Assembly (NCBI RefSeq): GCF_018919145.1
Contig: NZ_JAHLQJ010000002.1
Location: forward strand, 1 to 64,000
Source of the DNA: Paenibacillus brevis
GTDB lineage: Bacteria; Bacillota; Bacilli; Paenibacillales; Paenibacillaceae
Direction: 5' to 3'
Length of the DNA stretch: 64,000 nt
How positions within the stretch are numbered: the stretch's first letter is position 1; each line of letters begins with the position of its first letter. Shown piece after piece: positions 1 to 8,729 of the stretch. The notes beneath the pieces are model-generated. The model was not told the origin of the DNA and ran no database searches. It was given only the letters and a program-made list of their open reading frames with translations. The translations under genes and the position numbers were made by a program.

Positions 1-16
1 CTGATTAAAACACAAA

Positions 17-41
17 TGACCCACAAGAGGGTCACTTTTTT
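17..41 (+). terminator. Intrinsic terminator of an upstream gene
   Basis: TGACCC and GGGTCA pair around a six-base loop and are followed by six T's on the + strand. It probably ends transcription of a gene lying left of the window. Confidence 0.7.
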
Positions 42-170
42 CAAAGTGTCCTTCTTATGGGTCACAGTTCAGGATTCAGCGACGGGCTGTTTTTTGTTCC
101 ATGCTGTCCTGCGCGAAAGGGTTAGCAATTATGGACAGAAGGGATTATTCACCGTAAGGATATAGTAGTG

Positions 171-186
171 AACGCGCGTTTATGAT
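171..186 (+). promoter_or_regulatory. Possible LacI-type operator upstream of the GH2 gene
   Basis: AACGCGCGTT (171-180) is a perfect palindrome with a central CG, as in LacI-family operators. It is followed directly by TATGAT (181-186), which could be a -10 element. No good -35 hexamer is visible at normal spacing, so this is only a candidate regulatory site for the glycosidase gene starting 40 nt downstream. Confidence 0.3.
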
Positions 187-225
187 ACGATAAAGCCACT
201 AACGAATAACGAGAGGATGAGATCT

Positions 226-3063
226 GTGCTGGAAAAGATCAATTTAGCCGGAGAATGGAGACTGGAGCTCGATAAAGAGAAAAAGCAACAGCTGCCGCAG
301 TCCCCTTTTCAAGATACGATCAACCTGCCGAACACCACTTCACATGCCGGAAAGGGACAGAAGAATACCGAGGTGCTGATTGGCAGTCTGACTGATGAAT
401 ACGCTTTCGAGGGCTACGCCTGGTTTGAACGTGAAGTCGAGATTCCTGCGGCGCTCAGCGGCAAGAGCTGCTTCTTATTCCTGGAGCGGACCCGTGTGAC
501 CAAGGTCTGGGTAGACGGACAAGAGATGGGAAGTCAGAACAGCCTGAATACGCCGCATCTATATGATCTGTCGAAGGCTTTGAACCCGGGCAAGCATTTA
601 CTGACCATTCGCGTGGACAATACCGATTACCCGACAAAAGGCGGTCATCTGACCTCTCCGGATACGCAGACCAACTGGAACGGGATTACGGGCCGGATGG
701 AGCTGCAGTTTTTAGGCGAGGCCTTTCTGGATCAGGTCCAAGTGTATCCAAGCCTTGCGGATCGTTCCTTCACCCTTACTTCGCAGGTTGTGGGGAACTT
801 TGCGGATGCGGTTCTGTCCGTCACGGCGGAGAGCTATAACGGAGAACAGTCCCATTCGGCTGCCCAGCAGGATTACGTTATTACCTCCAGCCAACTGTCC
901 ATAACCTATGAGCTTGGAGAAGATGTTTTGCTGTGGAGTGAGGACAACCCTTATCTGTACAAGCTAACTCTTCGTATGAGGAATCCAAACGGCGATCTTC
1001 TGGATGAGCAAGAGCTGTCCACCGGACTGCGTGAATTCAAGGCGGATGGAGACAAGTTCTCGATTAATGGAAGGAAGACATTTTTACGGGGCAAGCATGA
1101 CGGGCTTATTTTCCCGCTGACCGGGTATGCTCCGACAGATGTGGAGGAATGGGTGCGGATTTTGGGCATATCGAAGTCCTATGGGATCAACCACTATCGG
1201 TTCCACACCTGCTGCCCGCCTGAGGCTGCATTTATTGCCGCGGATCTGCTGGGGATTTATATGGAGCCTGAGCTGCCGTTCTGGGGAACGATTACGGATG
1301 AAAGTCATGAACAGCATAATCAGGAGGAGCAGGATTACTTGATCCGTGAAGGCTTCGCGATGCTGCAAGCATTCGGCAATCATCCGTCCTTTGTGATGAT
1401 GTCGCTGGGGAACGAGCTGTGGGGCAGCCAGGAACGCTTGGACTCGATTTTAAAGGACTACAAGGCATTCGATGATCGCCACTTGTATACGCAGGGATCG
1501 AATAACTTTCAGTTTGTGCCGGTAATTCTGGAGCAGGAGGACTTCTTCTGTGGAGTGCGCTTCTCCAGAGACAGGCTGTTCCGCGGGTCTTATGCGATGT
1601 GCGATGCCCCGTTGGGTCATGTGCAGACGAACCGTCCGGGCACGATGATGGATTATAATGAGCGAATTGTGCCAACAACAGATGGAGCTGCGAGTGCGGC
1701 GTCTGCGTCTGGAGACGGTACGATTCAAATCCAGTACGGCACCGAAGCCCGGACCGTGAAGGCCGATGCAGCCGGTGAGGGCGAGCTTATTCCGCATATT
1801 CCGGTGGTCTCGCATGAAATCGGACAATATGCGGTCTATCCGAATTTTGAGGAGATTGAAAAGTATACCGGGCCTCTGAAGGCGAAGAATTTTGAGGTGT
1901 TTCGGGAACGGCTGGAAGCGAAGGGAATGGGGCATTTAGCTCGGAAGTTCTTTGAGTCCTCCGGACAGCTGTCGGTAGCTTGTTACAAGGAAGAGCTTGA
2001 GGCGGCGCTCCGTTCTTCAAGGATGGCTGGCTTCCAAATTCTCGATCTGCAGGATTTTCCGGGGCAGGGAACGGCGCTTGTCGGGGTGCTTGACGCATTT
2101 ATGGATTCCAAGGGACTGGTTACTCCTGAGGAGTGGCGCACCTTCTGCTCGGATGCCGTGCTGCTCGCCCGGTTCGAGAAATATAATTACGAGGCGGGAG
2201 AGTCCTTCCGGGCACGGATCCAGCTTAGCTATTATCGGGCTGAGTCATTAGCTGGACGCAAACTGGTCTGGGAAATGAGTACTGGTCAACAAAAGCGTTT
2301 GGCTGGCGGGGAAATGGAAATGCCGGCGACAACGGAAGAGAATCTGGTTGAAATCGGCAATATCCAGCTGGTGATGCCTGATGTAGCAGCAATGACGAAG
2401 GTGGTACTGTCGCTTTCCATTCCGGGCACGGATATTTGGAAGAAGTACGAACTCTGGATTTATCCGAACCAGGTGAGCGTGGATCTGACGAATGCAGCGG
2501 GAGTGCATCTGTTCGAAGAGCTCTCGGAGGAAATGATCCGCTTGCTTGAGAAAGGCGAAAACGTCCTGCTGCTCCCAAGACCTGATGCATTATCCGGAAC
2601 GATTGAAGGGCTCTATAGCACAGATTTCTGGTGTTACCCGATGTTCCGCTCCATTTCGGAGAGCATGAATAGACCGGTGCCTGTGGGCACAATGGGACTG
2701 CTCATTCAAAACGAGCACCCGGCTCTGAAGCACTTCCCGAGTGAGGAGCATTCCACGTATTCGTGGTGGAGCACAGTTACCTACTCCCATTCGATTATTC
2801 TGGACCGGCTTCCACAGGAGCTTACGCCGATCGTCCAGACCATCGACAACTTTGAGCGCAATCACAAGCTGGGTCTGCTCTCGGAGTTCAGCGTCCTAAA
2901 CGGCCGGGTGCTGATGGGAGCGCTGGATTACGGCAAAATGCTGGAGACACCGGAAGGCAGACAGCTGCTTCATAGCCTCACGCAATATATGAATACGGAG
3001 GCGTTCAATCCTGCCGTAGAGCTCAGCCTGCAAGAGCTGCAAGGCTTGTTCAAGCAGAACTGA
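226..3063 (+). CDS. Glycoside hydrolase family 2 (beta-galactosidase/beta-glucuronidase-like)
   Basis: An intracellular (no signal peptide) family GH2 exo-glycosidase of about 945 residues. The N-terminal third is the GH2 sugar-binding jelly roll (motif YAWFEREVEIP, then WNGITGRMEL), followed by an immunoglobulin-like domain and the TIM barrel. The general acid/base is in SLGNELWG (Glu at codon 400 counted from the ATG at 217) and the likely nucleophile is in VVSHEIGQY (Glu about 534). The ORF opens with ATG at 217, but that codon touches GAGAGG (211-216). GTG at 226 lies nine bases behind it and is the better start. It stands alone, with a terminator-like hairpin downstream. The substrate cannot be read from the sequence; plant or host oligosaccharides are plausible given the other glycosidases in the window. 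Confidence 0.88.
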   Translation: MLEKINLAGEWRLELDKEKKQQLPQSPFQDTINLPNTTSHAGKGQKNTEVLIGSLTDEYAFEGYAWFEREVEIPAALSGKSCFLFLERTRVTKVWVDGQEMGSQNSLNTPHLYDLSKALNPGKHLLTIRVDNTDYPTKGGHLTSPDTQTNWNGITGRMELQFLGEAFLDQVQVYPSLADRSFTLTSQVVGNFADAVLSVTAESYNGEQSHSAAQQDYVITSSQLSITYELGEDVLLWSEDNPYLYKLTLRMRNPNGDLLDEQELSTGLREFKADGDKFSINGRKTFLRGKHDGLIFPLTGYAPTDVEEWVRILGISKSYGINHYRFHTCCPPEAAFIAADLLGIYMEPELPFWGTITDESHEQHNQEEQDYLIREGFAMLQAFGNHPSFVMMSLGNELWGSQERLDSILKDYKAFDDRHLYTQGSNNFQFVPVILEQEDFFCGVRFSRDRLFRGSYAMCDAPLGHVQTNRPGTMMDYNERIVPTTDGAASAASASGDGTIQIQYGTEARTVKADAAGEGELIPHIPVVSHEIGQYAVYPNFEEIEKYTGPLKAKNFEVFRERLEAKGMGHLARKFFESSGQLSVACYKEELEAALRSSRMAGFQILDLQDFPGQGTALVGVLDAFMDSKGLVTPEEWRTFCSDAVLLARFEKYNYEAGESFRARIQLSYYRAESLAGRKLVWEMSTGQQKRLAGGEMEMPATTEENLVEIGNIQLVMPDVAAMTKVVLSLSIPGTDIWKKYELWIYPNQVSVDLTNAAGVHLFEELSEEMIRLLEKGENVLLLPRPDALSGTIEGLYSTDFWCYPMFRSISESMNRPVPVGTMGLLIQNEHPALKHFPSEEHSTYSWWSTVTYSHSIILDRLPQELTPIVQTIDNFERNHKLGLLSEFSVLNGRVLMGALDYGKMLETPEGRQLLHSLTQYMNTEAFNPAVELSLQELQGLFKQN

Positions 3064-3171
3064 GGCGCGCAGCGGCCCGGCGAAAGTGTCTGTCTGACCT
3101 AATAATACAATGGGGTGTCCCCAAAGAAAGCTTTGGATCATCCTCAGCAATAAAATAGGGGAGTATTATTA

Positions 3172-3219
3172 AAAGCCAAGGGGCTAAGCGGTCTATCTTC
3201 GCTTAACTCCTTGGCTTTA
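3172..3219. terminator. Long hairpin downstream of the GH2 gene, probable terminator
   Basis: AAAGCCAAGG and CCTTGGCTTT, with inner arms TAAGCG and CGCTTA, form a long stem around a short loop. A T-rich tail is clearer on the - strand. It most likely ends the GH2 transcript. Confidence 0.6.
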
Positions 3220-3633
3220 GTTGGCCGTCTCGCATGTAGTCTCTTCCATTCGCATAAAGGCAGTGTCATGATCCGTTTTGCTGTAGCTGTTTCTCTTCCC
3301 TAATATCGCTGTCGAATATTTTAACTCCTAACGGACATTCTAGACTCTTAGCAGACTTGTTCTCATAATTCGAAGGGTTAACGGACACTTCGGGCGCTTA
3401 GGAAGCTCAAACGACTCTGGTTCACTCCATTCTACTCTCTTAGCAGCCAAAATGTCCGTTAGACCAAGTACTTCCTTCCCTTAGATCAAATGTATCGCAT
3501 TGCTTATATTGGTAAACAGAGTTGATCCTTGTTATATCGAATGTTCAAAGAAACCAAAAACCTTCAAGAGTACAAGTTCGTATCCAACCCTCAATCCAAT
3601 TGCCAAGCTAATTCAAGACTACCGGGAAGTACC
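3220..3633. repeat. Non-coding spacer with degenerate repeats
   Basis: No convincing gene is seen between the GH2 terminator and the GbsR-like gene. The motif TAACGGACA occurs at about 3329 and 3379 and in inverted form (TGTCCGTTA) at about 3453. CTTAGCAG occurs twice (near 3347 and 3439). The arrangement gives a roughly 135-base inverted-repeat block (3328-3462) that resembles spacer repeats rather than coding DNA. Confidence 0.45.
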
Positions 3634-4224
3634 CTACTTCGGATCATCCTCCCCCAATGTCCCTTCCGAAACCCTCTCGCTCACCTCAAAAAAATCATGT
3701 TCCTGCATCCGGTGGACGAATTGCTGGAGCCATTCATAGTAGCTGGCCGCATGCTTCAGCTTATGTAGATCCTCCAGACATAGCCGCCGCTCTTCTTCCG
3801 CCGTATCCTTATCCAGAATCGTCTCCGACAGCATCGGGATGGCGACATCCAGCGCACCGCACATGACATCAATCTCCCGCTGCAGCTTGGTGGCGAAGAA
3901 TGCCTGGAAGGCTTTGAAGAAGTCAACCTCGGCGACAAACAGGTCCTTCCGGGCATCCTTCTCCTCCAGCTTGGTGACCATCCGGGAGCCGATCAGGGAA
4001 CGGACGGCGTAGCTCATGTTGCTCTTGCTCATATTCATTTTTTGCTGCATTTCCTCCAGCGTCATCGGCCGATCCTCAAAGAACATAATCCCGTACAGCT
4101 GTCCGTAGGAATAGTTCACGCCGTATAAATCCATGGTCTGCGCAATCGCATCGATCACCCGCGCCCGCATTTCCTCGCGAAAATTAAGGGGATCATTCAT
4201 TTTACCCGAAGTTGGATGCTTCAT
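3634..4224 (-). CDS. GbsR/MarR-type transcriptional repressor
   Basis: A 196-residue winged-helix protein of the GbsR family, which in Bacillus subtilis senses choline and represses choline uptake and glycine betaine synthesis genes. Residues 20-95 hold the HTH: YSYGQLYGIMFF, then MTLEEMQQKMNMSKSNMSYA as the recognition region, and a wing around KLEEKDARKDLF. The C-terminal half is helical, suiting dimerisation and ligand binding. It is divergent from the ABC-transporter operon at 4402, and the intergenic region carries a 20-bp palindrome. A likely role is repression of that operon. The start follows AGGTG; Met9 is an alternative. Ligand identity is inferred from the family only. Confidence 0.8.
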   Translation of the reverse strand: MKHPTSGKMNDPLNFREEMRARVIDAIAQTMDLYGVNYSYGQLYGIMFFEDRPMTLEEMQQKMNMSKSNMSYAVRSLIGSRMVTKLEEKDARKDLFVAEVDFFKAFQAFFATKLQREIDVMCGALDVAIPMLSETILDKDTAEEERRLCLEDLHKLKHAASYYEWLQQFVHRMQEHDFFEVSERVSEGTLGEDDPK

Positions 4225-4364
4225 CCTTTTACACCTGCCTTGAAAATTTTACACAGATTTAATCGAGGTTTCACGCAGAGATAACCCTTTATATCAAACT
4301 TGAACGTACAATAAAAATTGAACGAAGAGCAAAAAAAGCATTTATTTAAGTCGATTATATCAAA

Positions 4365-4384
4365 CATTCAATTATTATTGAATG
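4365..4384. promoter_or_regulatory. Palindromic operator, probably for the GbsR-like repressor
   Basis: CATTCAAT-TATT-ATTGAATG is a perfect 8+8 bp inverted repeat between the divergent regulator and the permease gene, 17 nt before the permease start. Related half-sites (TTGAACG) and two copies of ATATCAAAC lie upstream (4290-4370). The position suits repression of the transporter operon. Confidence 0.6.
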
Positions 4385-4401
4385 GAATATAAGGAGGATT
4401 T

Positions 4402-5283
4402 ATGAAGCGTCTGAAATGGGGGGAAGATCTGCGGGCTCTGCTATTTACGCTCCCTGCAATGCTCCCGTTGTCATTATTCTGGTTCTATCCGCTGGGCTAC
4501 ATTATTTATCTCAGCTTTGTGGAGTGGGACTTTATGAGCCCGAACAAGCTGTTTGTTGGACTGAGCAACTATCGCGCTCTTTTGGATAATCCGGCATTCT
4601 ATCAATCTCTTCGGGTGTCGCTTCTGTTCTGTCTCGGGAGTGTCGTCCCTGTGATTGTCATCGGATTGGCATTCGCCTTATTGCTGAACCGGAACATGAA
4701 GGGTGGAGCGATTTACCGCCTGCTCATGTTCTCGCCATGGGTCACGCCCACTGTAGCGGTGTCCATTGTCTGGTCCTGGATTTACGAGCCGGAGGTAGGG
4801 ATGGCTAACACGCTGCTGAGAGCCTTCGGTCTGGAAGGAGTTCGATGGCTGGAGGATCCGGCATGGGCACTTGTCGCTGTCCTAATTGTGACGGTCTGGA
4901 AGTCGGCCGGCTGGGGGATGGTCTTCTATCTAGTGGCTTTGCGGAACGTGCCCTCCGAGCTGCTGGAGGCTGCCGAGCTGGACGGCGCCGGCTCCTGGCG
5001 TAAGTTCTTGAATGTCACGCTGCCGTTGATATCACCGACGACGTTCTTCCTGGTCATTGTTCAGGTGATCTCGGCTCTGCAGGCTTACGACCAGATCAAT
5101 GTTCTGACGCAAGGAGGCCCTGCAGGCTCTACACGAACCTTACTGTACCTCTATTATCAAGCGGCATTTGACTCGTTTCAGATCGGGGAGGCTTCCGCCG
5201 TAGCTATTACCCTGGTGATCTCTTGTATGGCGCTATCGCTGCTCTCCTTCGGGGTTGGGCGCAAGACGGTCCATTATCATTGA
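4402..5283 (+). CDS. ABC transporter permease (MalF/UgpA type)
   Basis: A 293-residue inner-membrane permease of the carbohydrate-uptake CUT1 class. About six hydrophobic segments are seen, starting at residues 12-35. The EAA loop that contacts the ATPase is ELLEAAELDGAGSWRKFLNV, at about residues 190-210. The start is clear: AAGGAGGA precedes ATG at 4402. It is followed 24 nt later by a second permease and then the binding protein. No ATPase gene is present here, so the transporter probably uses a shared MsmX-type ATPase, as is usual in this group. Confidence 0.9.
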   Translation: MKRLKWGEDLRALLFTLPAMLPLSLFWFYPLGYIIYLSFVEWDFMSPNKLFVGLSNYRALLDNPAFYQSLRVSLLFCLGSVVPVIVIGLAFALLLNRNMKGGAIYRLLMFSPWVTPTVAVSIVWSWIYEPEVGMANTLLRAFGLEGVRWLEDPAWALVAVLIVTVWKSAGWGMVFYLVALRNVPSELLEAAELDGAGSWRKFLNVTLPLISPTTFFLVIVQVISALQAYDQINVLTQGGPAGSTRTLLYLYYQAAFDSFQIGEASAVAITLVISCMALSLLSFGVGRKTVHYH

Positions 5284-5307
5284 AGCTTTTAGACAGGAGG
5301 ATAAGTG

Positions 5308-6150
5308 ATGCGAAGGATGAATGGTCTAGCGGCGGCATGCCGTCATGTGCTGCTCGCGGCGGCAGCGTTAACGATGGCGTTTCCCTTCTACTGGATGGTG
5401 ACTAACGCACTGAAAAGTAATGATGAGATTTGGAGGACACCACCGACTTTATGGGCTCAGAGCCCCAATTGGGGACAGTTTGCAGAGGCCTGGATGGCAG
5501 CTCCGTTTGGACGCTACATGTTCAACAGTATTTTCGTAGCCGGAGTCATTGTAATACTCCAATGTATTAATTCCGGCATGATGGCCTATGCCCTTACCCA
5601 TATGAAGTTCCGCTTGAAGGGGGCATTCACGGGCTTGATTCTGCTTGGATACATGGTGCCCAGTACGGCCGTCTATTTGCCGGGATACATCGTGTTAAGC
5701 CGGTTAGGGCTGCTCGATTCCTATGCGGGACTAATCATATCCAATTGTGTCAGCGTGTTTTCGATATTCCTTGTCAGGCAGGCGTTTCTGCAGGTGTCCC
5801 ATGAGATGGTGGAGGCCGGACAGATCGATGGAGCGTCCCACTTCCGGATTTTGTGGACGATTTTGCTGCCGCTGACGCGATCCTCATTCGCGGTATTAGG
5901 GTTGATCACCTTCATTGATCACTACAATAACTACTTCTGGCCGATGTTGATCACGAAGAGCCAGCACTTGCAGCTAGTCTCTGCCGGGCTGCGCAGTTTC
6001 TTTGTGGAGGGAGGGGCTTATGGATTGAAATGGCCGCTGATCATGGCTGCCAGTGCGTTTACGATTGCACCGCTGCTGATTTTATTCGGACTGACACAGA
6101 AGACCATCATGAGAAGCTTCAATATGTATGCAGGGGCAAGCAAAGGATAG
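5308..6150 (+). CDS. ABC transporter permease (MalG/UgpE type)
   Basis: A 280-residue inner-membrane permease, partner of the preceding one. The first transmembrane helix is at about residues 12-33, and the EAA loop reads EMVEAGQIDGASHFRILW. Start choice: AGGAGG (5295-5300) lies seven bases before ATG 5308, so the GTG one codon earlier is unlikely to be used. The gene runs straight on to the lipoprotein binding component, giving a complete CUT1 importer except for the ATPase. Confidence 0.9.
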   Translation: MRRMNGLAAACRHVLLAAAALTMAFPFYWMVTNALKSNDEIWRTPPTLWAQSPNWGQFAEAWMAAPFGRYMFNSIFVAGVIVILQCINSGMMAYALTHMKFRLKGAFTGLILLGYMVPSTAVYLPGYIVLSRLGLLDSYAGLIISNCVSVFSIFLVRQAFLQVSHEMVEAGQIDGASHFRILWTILLPLTRSSFAVLGLITFIDHYNNYFWPMLITKSQHLQLVSAGLRSFFVEGGAYGLKWPLIMAASAFTIAPLLILFGLTQKTIMRSFNMYAGASKG

Positions 6151-6193
6151 GAAGCTGAAGTACACCAATATAAAGATGATGGAGGGAAATTCA

Positions 6194-7549
6194 ATGCCTA
6201 AAGTTAAAAAGAGATTTATTGCCATACTGATGACTTGCATATTCCTGCTACTGAATGGCTGTGGCGGTGGGAATACCGCTGGAGTGAATACATCCGATAC
6301 GGCTGCGGCTGCAGGGGATGGGGGCTCGAAGAACAATGCGCAGTCAACAGAGCCTGTGACGATTGAATTCTGGTACGGCCTGGGCGGGAAGCTCGGGGAG
6401 AACATGCAGGCGTTGATCGATAAGTTCAATAGCTCTCAAAGTGAGGTTATCGTGAAGCCGATTGTGCAAGCCGATTACAGTGAGACGGAGAAGAAGCTTC
6501 AGGCGGCTATTGCGGCAGGTACGGTGCCGGGTGCTGTACTGTCCTCCAATGTGGACTGGGCGCGCAAGGGATATTACGCATCGCTGGATGAACTGATTGC
6601 GGCCACCCCGGATTTTAACCCGGAGGATGTGGTACAGACCTTTCTGGAGCAAGGGCAGGTAGATGGCAAGCAATACTTCCTCCCGATGTACGGCACGACA
6701 CAAGTCATGTATTATCGCAAGGATGCGCTTGAACAGCATGGTCTCAAGGCAGAGGATCTGAACACCTGGGAAGCACTGGCCGCTGCAGCGGAGAAAATGA
6801 CGGTCAAGGAAGGCGATAAGACGGTATTCTATGGTTGGGAGCCGATGTGGGGCGCCGGCAACATGATAGATGCGGTCTATGGGAAAGGCGGCAAGATCCT
6901 GAGCGAAGACGGCAAGACGGTGCTGATCGATTCGCCGGAATGGGTGGAAACCTGGGATCTGTTCCGCAAATGGATTCATGAAGACAAGATTATGCGTATC
7001 CATTCCGGCGGTCAGGGCTGGGAGTATTGGTACAAGACGATTGATGATGTCATGAAGGGACAAGCGGCAGGATACACGGGCTCCAGTGGAGATCAGGGAG
7101 ATCTGGACTTCGGCATCGTCGGTGCGATGGAGCAGCCTGGCTGGGAGGGCTTTGGCGACGGCAAGCCGGTCGCCGAAGCGATTATGGCAGGGATTCCGGC
7201 AGCGGCAAGTCCAGAGCAACAGCAGGCTGCGATGAAATGGTATGCCTTCTTTATGAGTGCGGAGAACACAGCCTTCTGGTCGATGAATACCGGATATATC
7301 GCAGTGCGTCAGTCCGCGTTGGAGAATCCGGAGTTTATCGCATTCAGCGAGCAGAATCCGCAGGCTTCAATTCCGCTAAAGCAGGCCACCCACGGCTCCA
7401 AGCCGTTCCAGGATCCTACCGGCGGGAAGATCAGTGATGCGTTGAAGATCGCTGCAGATAAGATTCAGATCAGTAATGCATCGGCTGCGGAAGCATTGAA
7501 AGAAGCAAAGGAGACGGCCCAACGTGAACTCGATCGCATCCAGAAGTAG
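6194..7549 (+). CDS. Extracellular solute-binding lipoprotein, UgpB-like
   Basis: A 451-residue substrate-binding protein of ABC family 1. The signal peptide ends in a lipobox (LLLNGC), so the mature protein is lipid-anchored outside the cell. Start: GGAGGG lies seven bases before ATG 6194; the upstream in-frame extension has no ribosome site. By eye the sequence resembles UgpB, the glycerol-3-phosphate/glycerophosphodiester binding protein: FWYGLGGKLGENMQAL near the N-terminus, YYRKDALEQHGL, and AFWSMNTGYIAVRQSAL near the C-terminus. Downstream phosphatase and phosphoesterase genes fit a phosphoester substrate. A plain sugar ligand is not excluded. Confidence 0.85.
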   Translation: MPKVKKRFIAILMTCIFLLLNGCGGGNTAGVNTSDTAAAAGDGGSKNNAQSTEPVTIEFWYGLGGKLGENMQALIDKFNSSQSEVIVKPIVQADYSETEKKLQAAIAAGTVPGAVLSSNVDWARKGYYASLDELIAATPDFNPEDVVQTFLEQGQVDGKQYFLPMYGTTQVMYYRKDALEQHGLKAEDLNTWEALAAAAEKMTVKEGDKTVFYGWEPMWGAGNMIDAVYGKGGKILSEDGKTVLIDSPEWVETWDLFRKWIHEDKIMRIHSGGQGWEYWYKTIDDVMKGQAAGYTGSSGDQGDLDFGIVGAMEQPGWEGFGDGKPVAEAIMAGIPAAASPEQQQAAMKWYAFFMSAENTAFWSMNTGYIAVRQSALENPEFIAFSEQNPQASIPLKQATHGSKPFQDPTGGKISDALKIAADKIQISNASAAEALKEAKETAQRELDRIQK

Positions 7550-8336
7550 TCTATCCTCATTGCCTGTCGCGAAACTGTGTGTACAGGACAAATCCTATGA
7601 TGTGCAGGCAATCTTGTTCGACAAGGACGGCACCTTGCTGGACTTTACTTACACCTGGGGAAGCTGGGGCGAGCATCTGCTCGCTTCCTTCTCCAACGAA
7701 TTAGCAAATAAGGGCCTCCCATTGCTAAGGCCGGAGCTGCTGAGCACTTGGGGGATGATTTACAACGAGAATGGCGAGATCTCCGGCTATGACCGTAACA
7801 GCCCGATATCTATGGGAACCATCAGCGATCTAATGAGTCTGCTTGCCCAAGAGGGCTATCAGGCCGGGTTGTCTTGGGCCGAGGGCAAGGTGCTGGCAGA
7901 GAAGTGCCGTCAATCGGCGGATGAGCAATTGGAAATCACCCGTACGGCGCGCCTGTTGCCTGACGCCCGAGCCTTTCTGGAGCAATGCCGTCTCTGCGGA
8001 ATCCGCCTGGGCATTGTTACCTCTGACGAGACCGATGCAGCTCTTAAACATCTGGAGTGGCTGGGGATTCGCTCTTATTTTGATGTATGTGTGGGTGCCG
8101 ATCTTGTAGACCGGGGCAAGCCTTATCCGGATATGGTAGAGCTGGCCTGCCTGCAATTGGGGGTGAAGACTGAGGGAACCGCCGTAATCGGAGATACCAA
8201 TGGGGATATGCAAATGGCCCGGGAGGCAGGGGCAGCAACGGCTATAGGAATAGACGCAGGAGGCATTATCGGTAAGGAGGGCTATCCGGCGGCAGATGCG
8301 GTCATTGTCGATTATCTTGAACTGCAGGTTAGTTAA
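7524..8336 (+). CDS. HAD-superfamily phosphatase
   Basis: A 270-residue haloacid-dehalogenase-type hydrolase with all four motifs: FDKDGTLLD (Asp nucleophile), GIVTSDE, the Lys of GKPYPD, and VIGDTNGDMQMA. The cap domain lies between motifs I and II, as in phosphoglycolate-phosphatase-like members. It is cytoplasmic. The start is GTG at 7524, 26 bases inside the end of the binding-protein gene, behind GGAGA, suggesting translational coupling. It may remove phosphate from the imported compound or its breakdown product; the substrate is inferred from context only. Confidence 0.85.
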   Translation: MNSIASRSSLSSLPVAKLCVQDKSYDVQAILFDKDGTLLDFTYTWGSWGEHLLASFSNELANKGLPLLRPELLSTWGMIYNENGEISGYDRNSPISMGTISDLMSLLAQEGYQAGLSWAEGKVLAEKCRQSADEQLEITRTARLLPDARAFLEQCRLCGIRLGIVTSDETDAALKHLEWLGIRSYFDVCVGADLVDRGKPYPDMVELACLQLGVKTEGTAVIGDTNGDMQMAREAGAATAIGIDAGGIIGKEGYPAADAVIVDYLELQVS

Positions 8337-8361
8337 CGAATCCGCATGGAAGGTGAAATAG

Positions 8362-8685
8362 ATGGGATGGTTACTCCTGGTACTCGCGATCATGCTGGAG
8401 CTGTCCGGCACGGTGTCAATGAAGCTGTCGGATAGCTTTTCCCGCCTGGGTCCGTCAATTTTAATGTTTGTATTTTACGCGGCAAGCTTTACGTGTCTGA
8501 ATTATACTTTAGGATATATGAAGGTGAGTACCGTATACGCGATCTGGTCCGGCGTCGGCATTGTTCTGATCTCGTTGGTAGGCGGATTGATCTTTCAGGA
8601 GAAGTTGACCCTGGCCTCCATGCTGTGGATCGGTATTATTGTGATTGGTGTGGTCGGTCTGAATATGAGCGGCAAGGAAGGGTGA
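8362..8685 (+). CDS. Small multidrug resistance (SMR/EmrE-type) transporter
   Basis: A 107-residue four-helix membrane protein of the SMR family. The family-defining Glu of helix 1 is present (Glu13 in LAIMLELSGTVSMK), followed by YAIWSGVGIVLISLVGG in helix 3 and WIGIIVIGVVGLN in helix 4. Members are proton-coupled antiporters for quaternary ammonium and other cationic compounds, or for guanidinium. It usually works as a homodimer, and no second SMR gene is present. Placement inside a GbsR-linked operon suggests it may move a quaternary amine such as choline, but this is inference. Confidence 0.87.
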   Translation: MGWLLLVLAIMLELSGTVSMKLSDSFSRLGPSILMFVFYAASFTCLNYTLGYMKVSTVYAIWSGVGIVLISLVGGLIFQEKLTLASMLWIGIIVIGVVGLNMSGKEG

Positions 8686-8729
8686 GCGGAATGCATCAAG
8701 AGAATTGGACAAATCAGGAGGAGCAAGGA

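Noticed and set aside
3500-3768. Two overlapping + strand ORFs of 79 codons
   Set aside because: They run into the antisense of the GbsR-like gene and lack start signals; no protein-like pattern.
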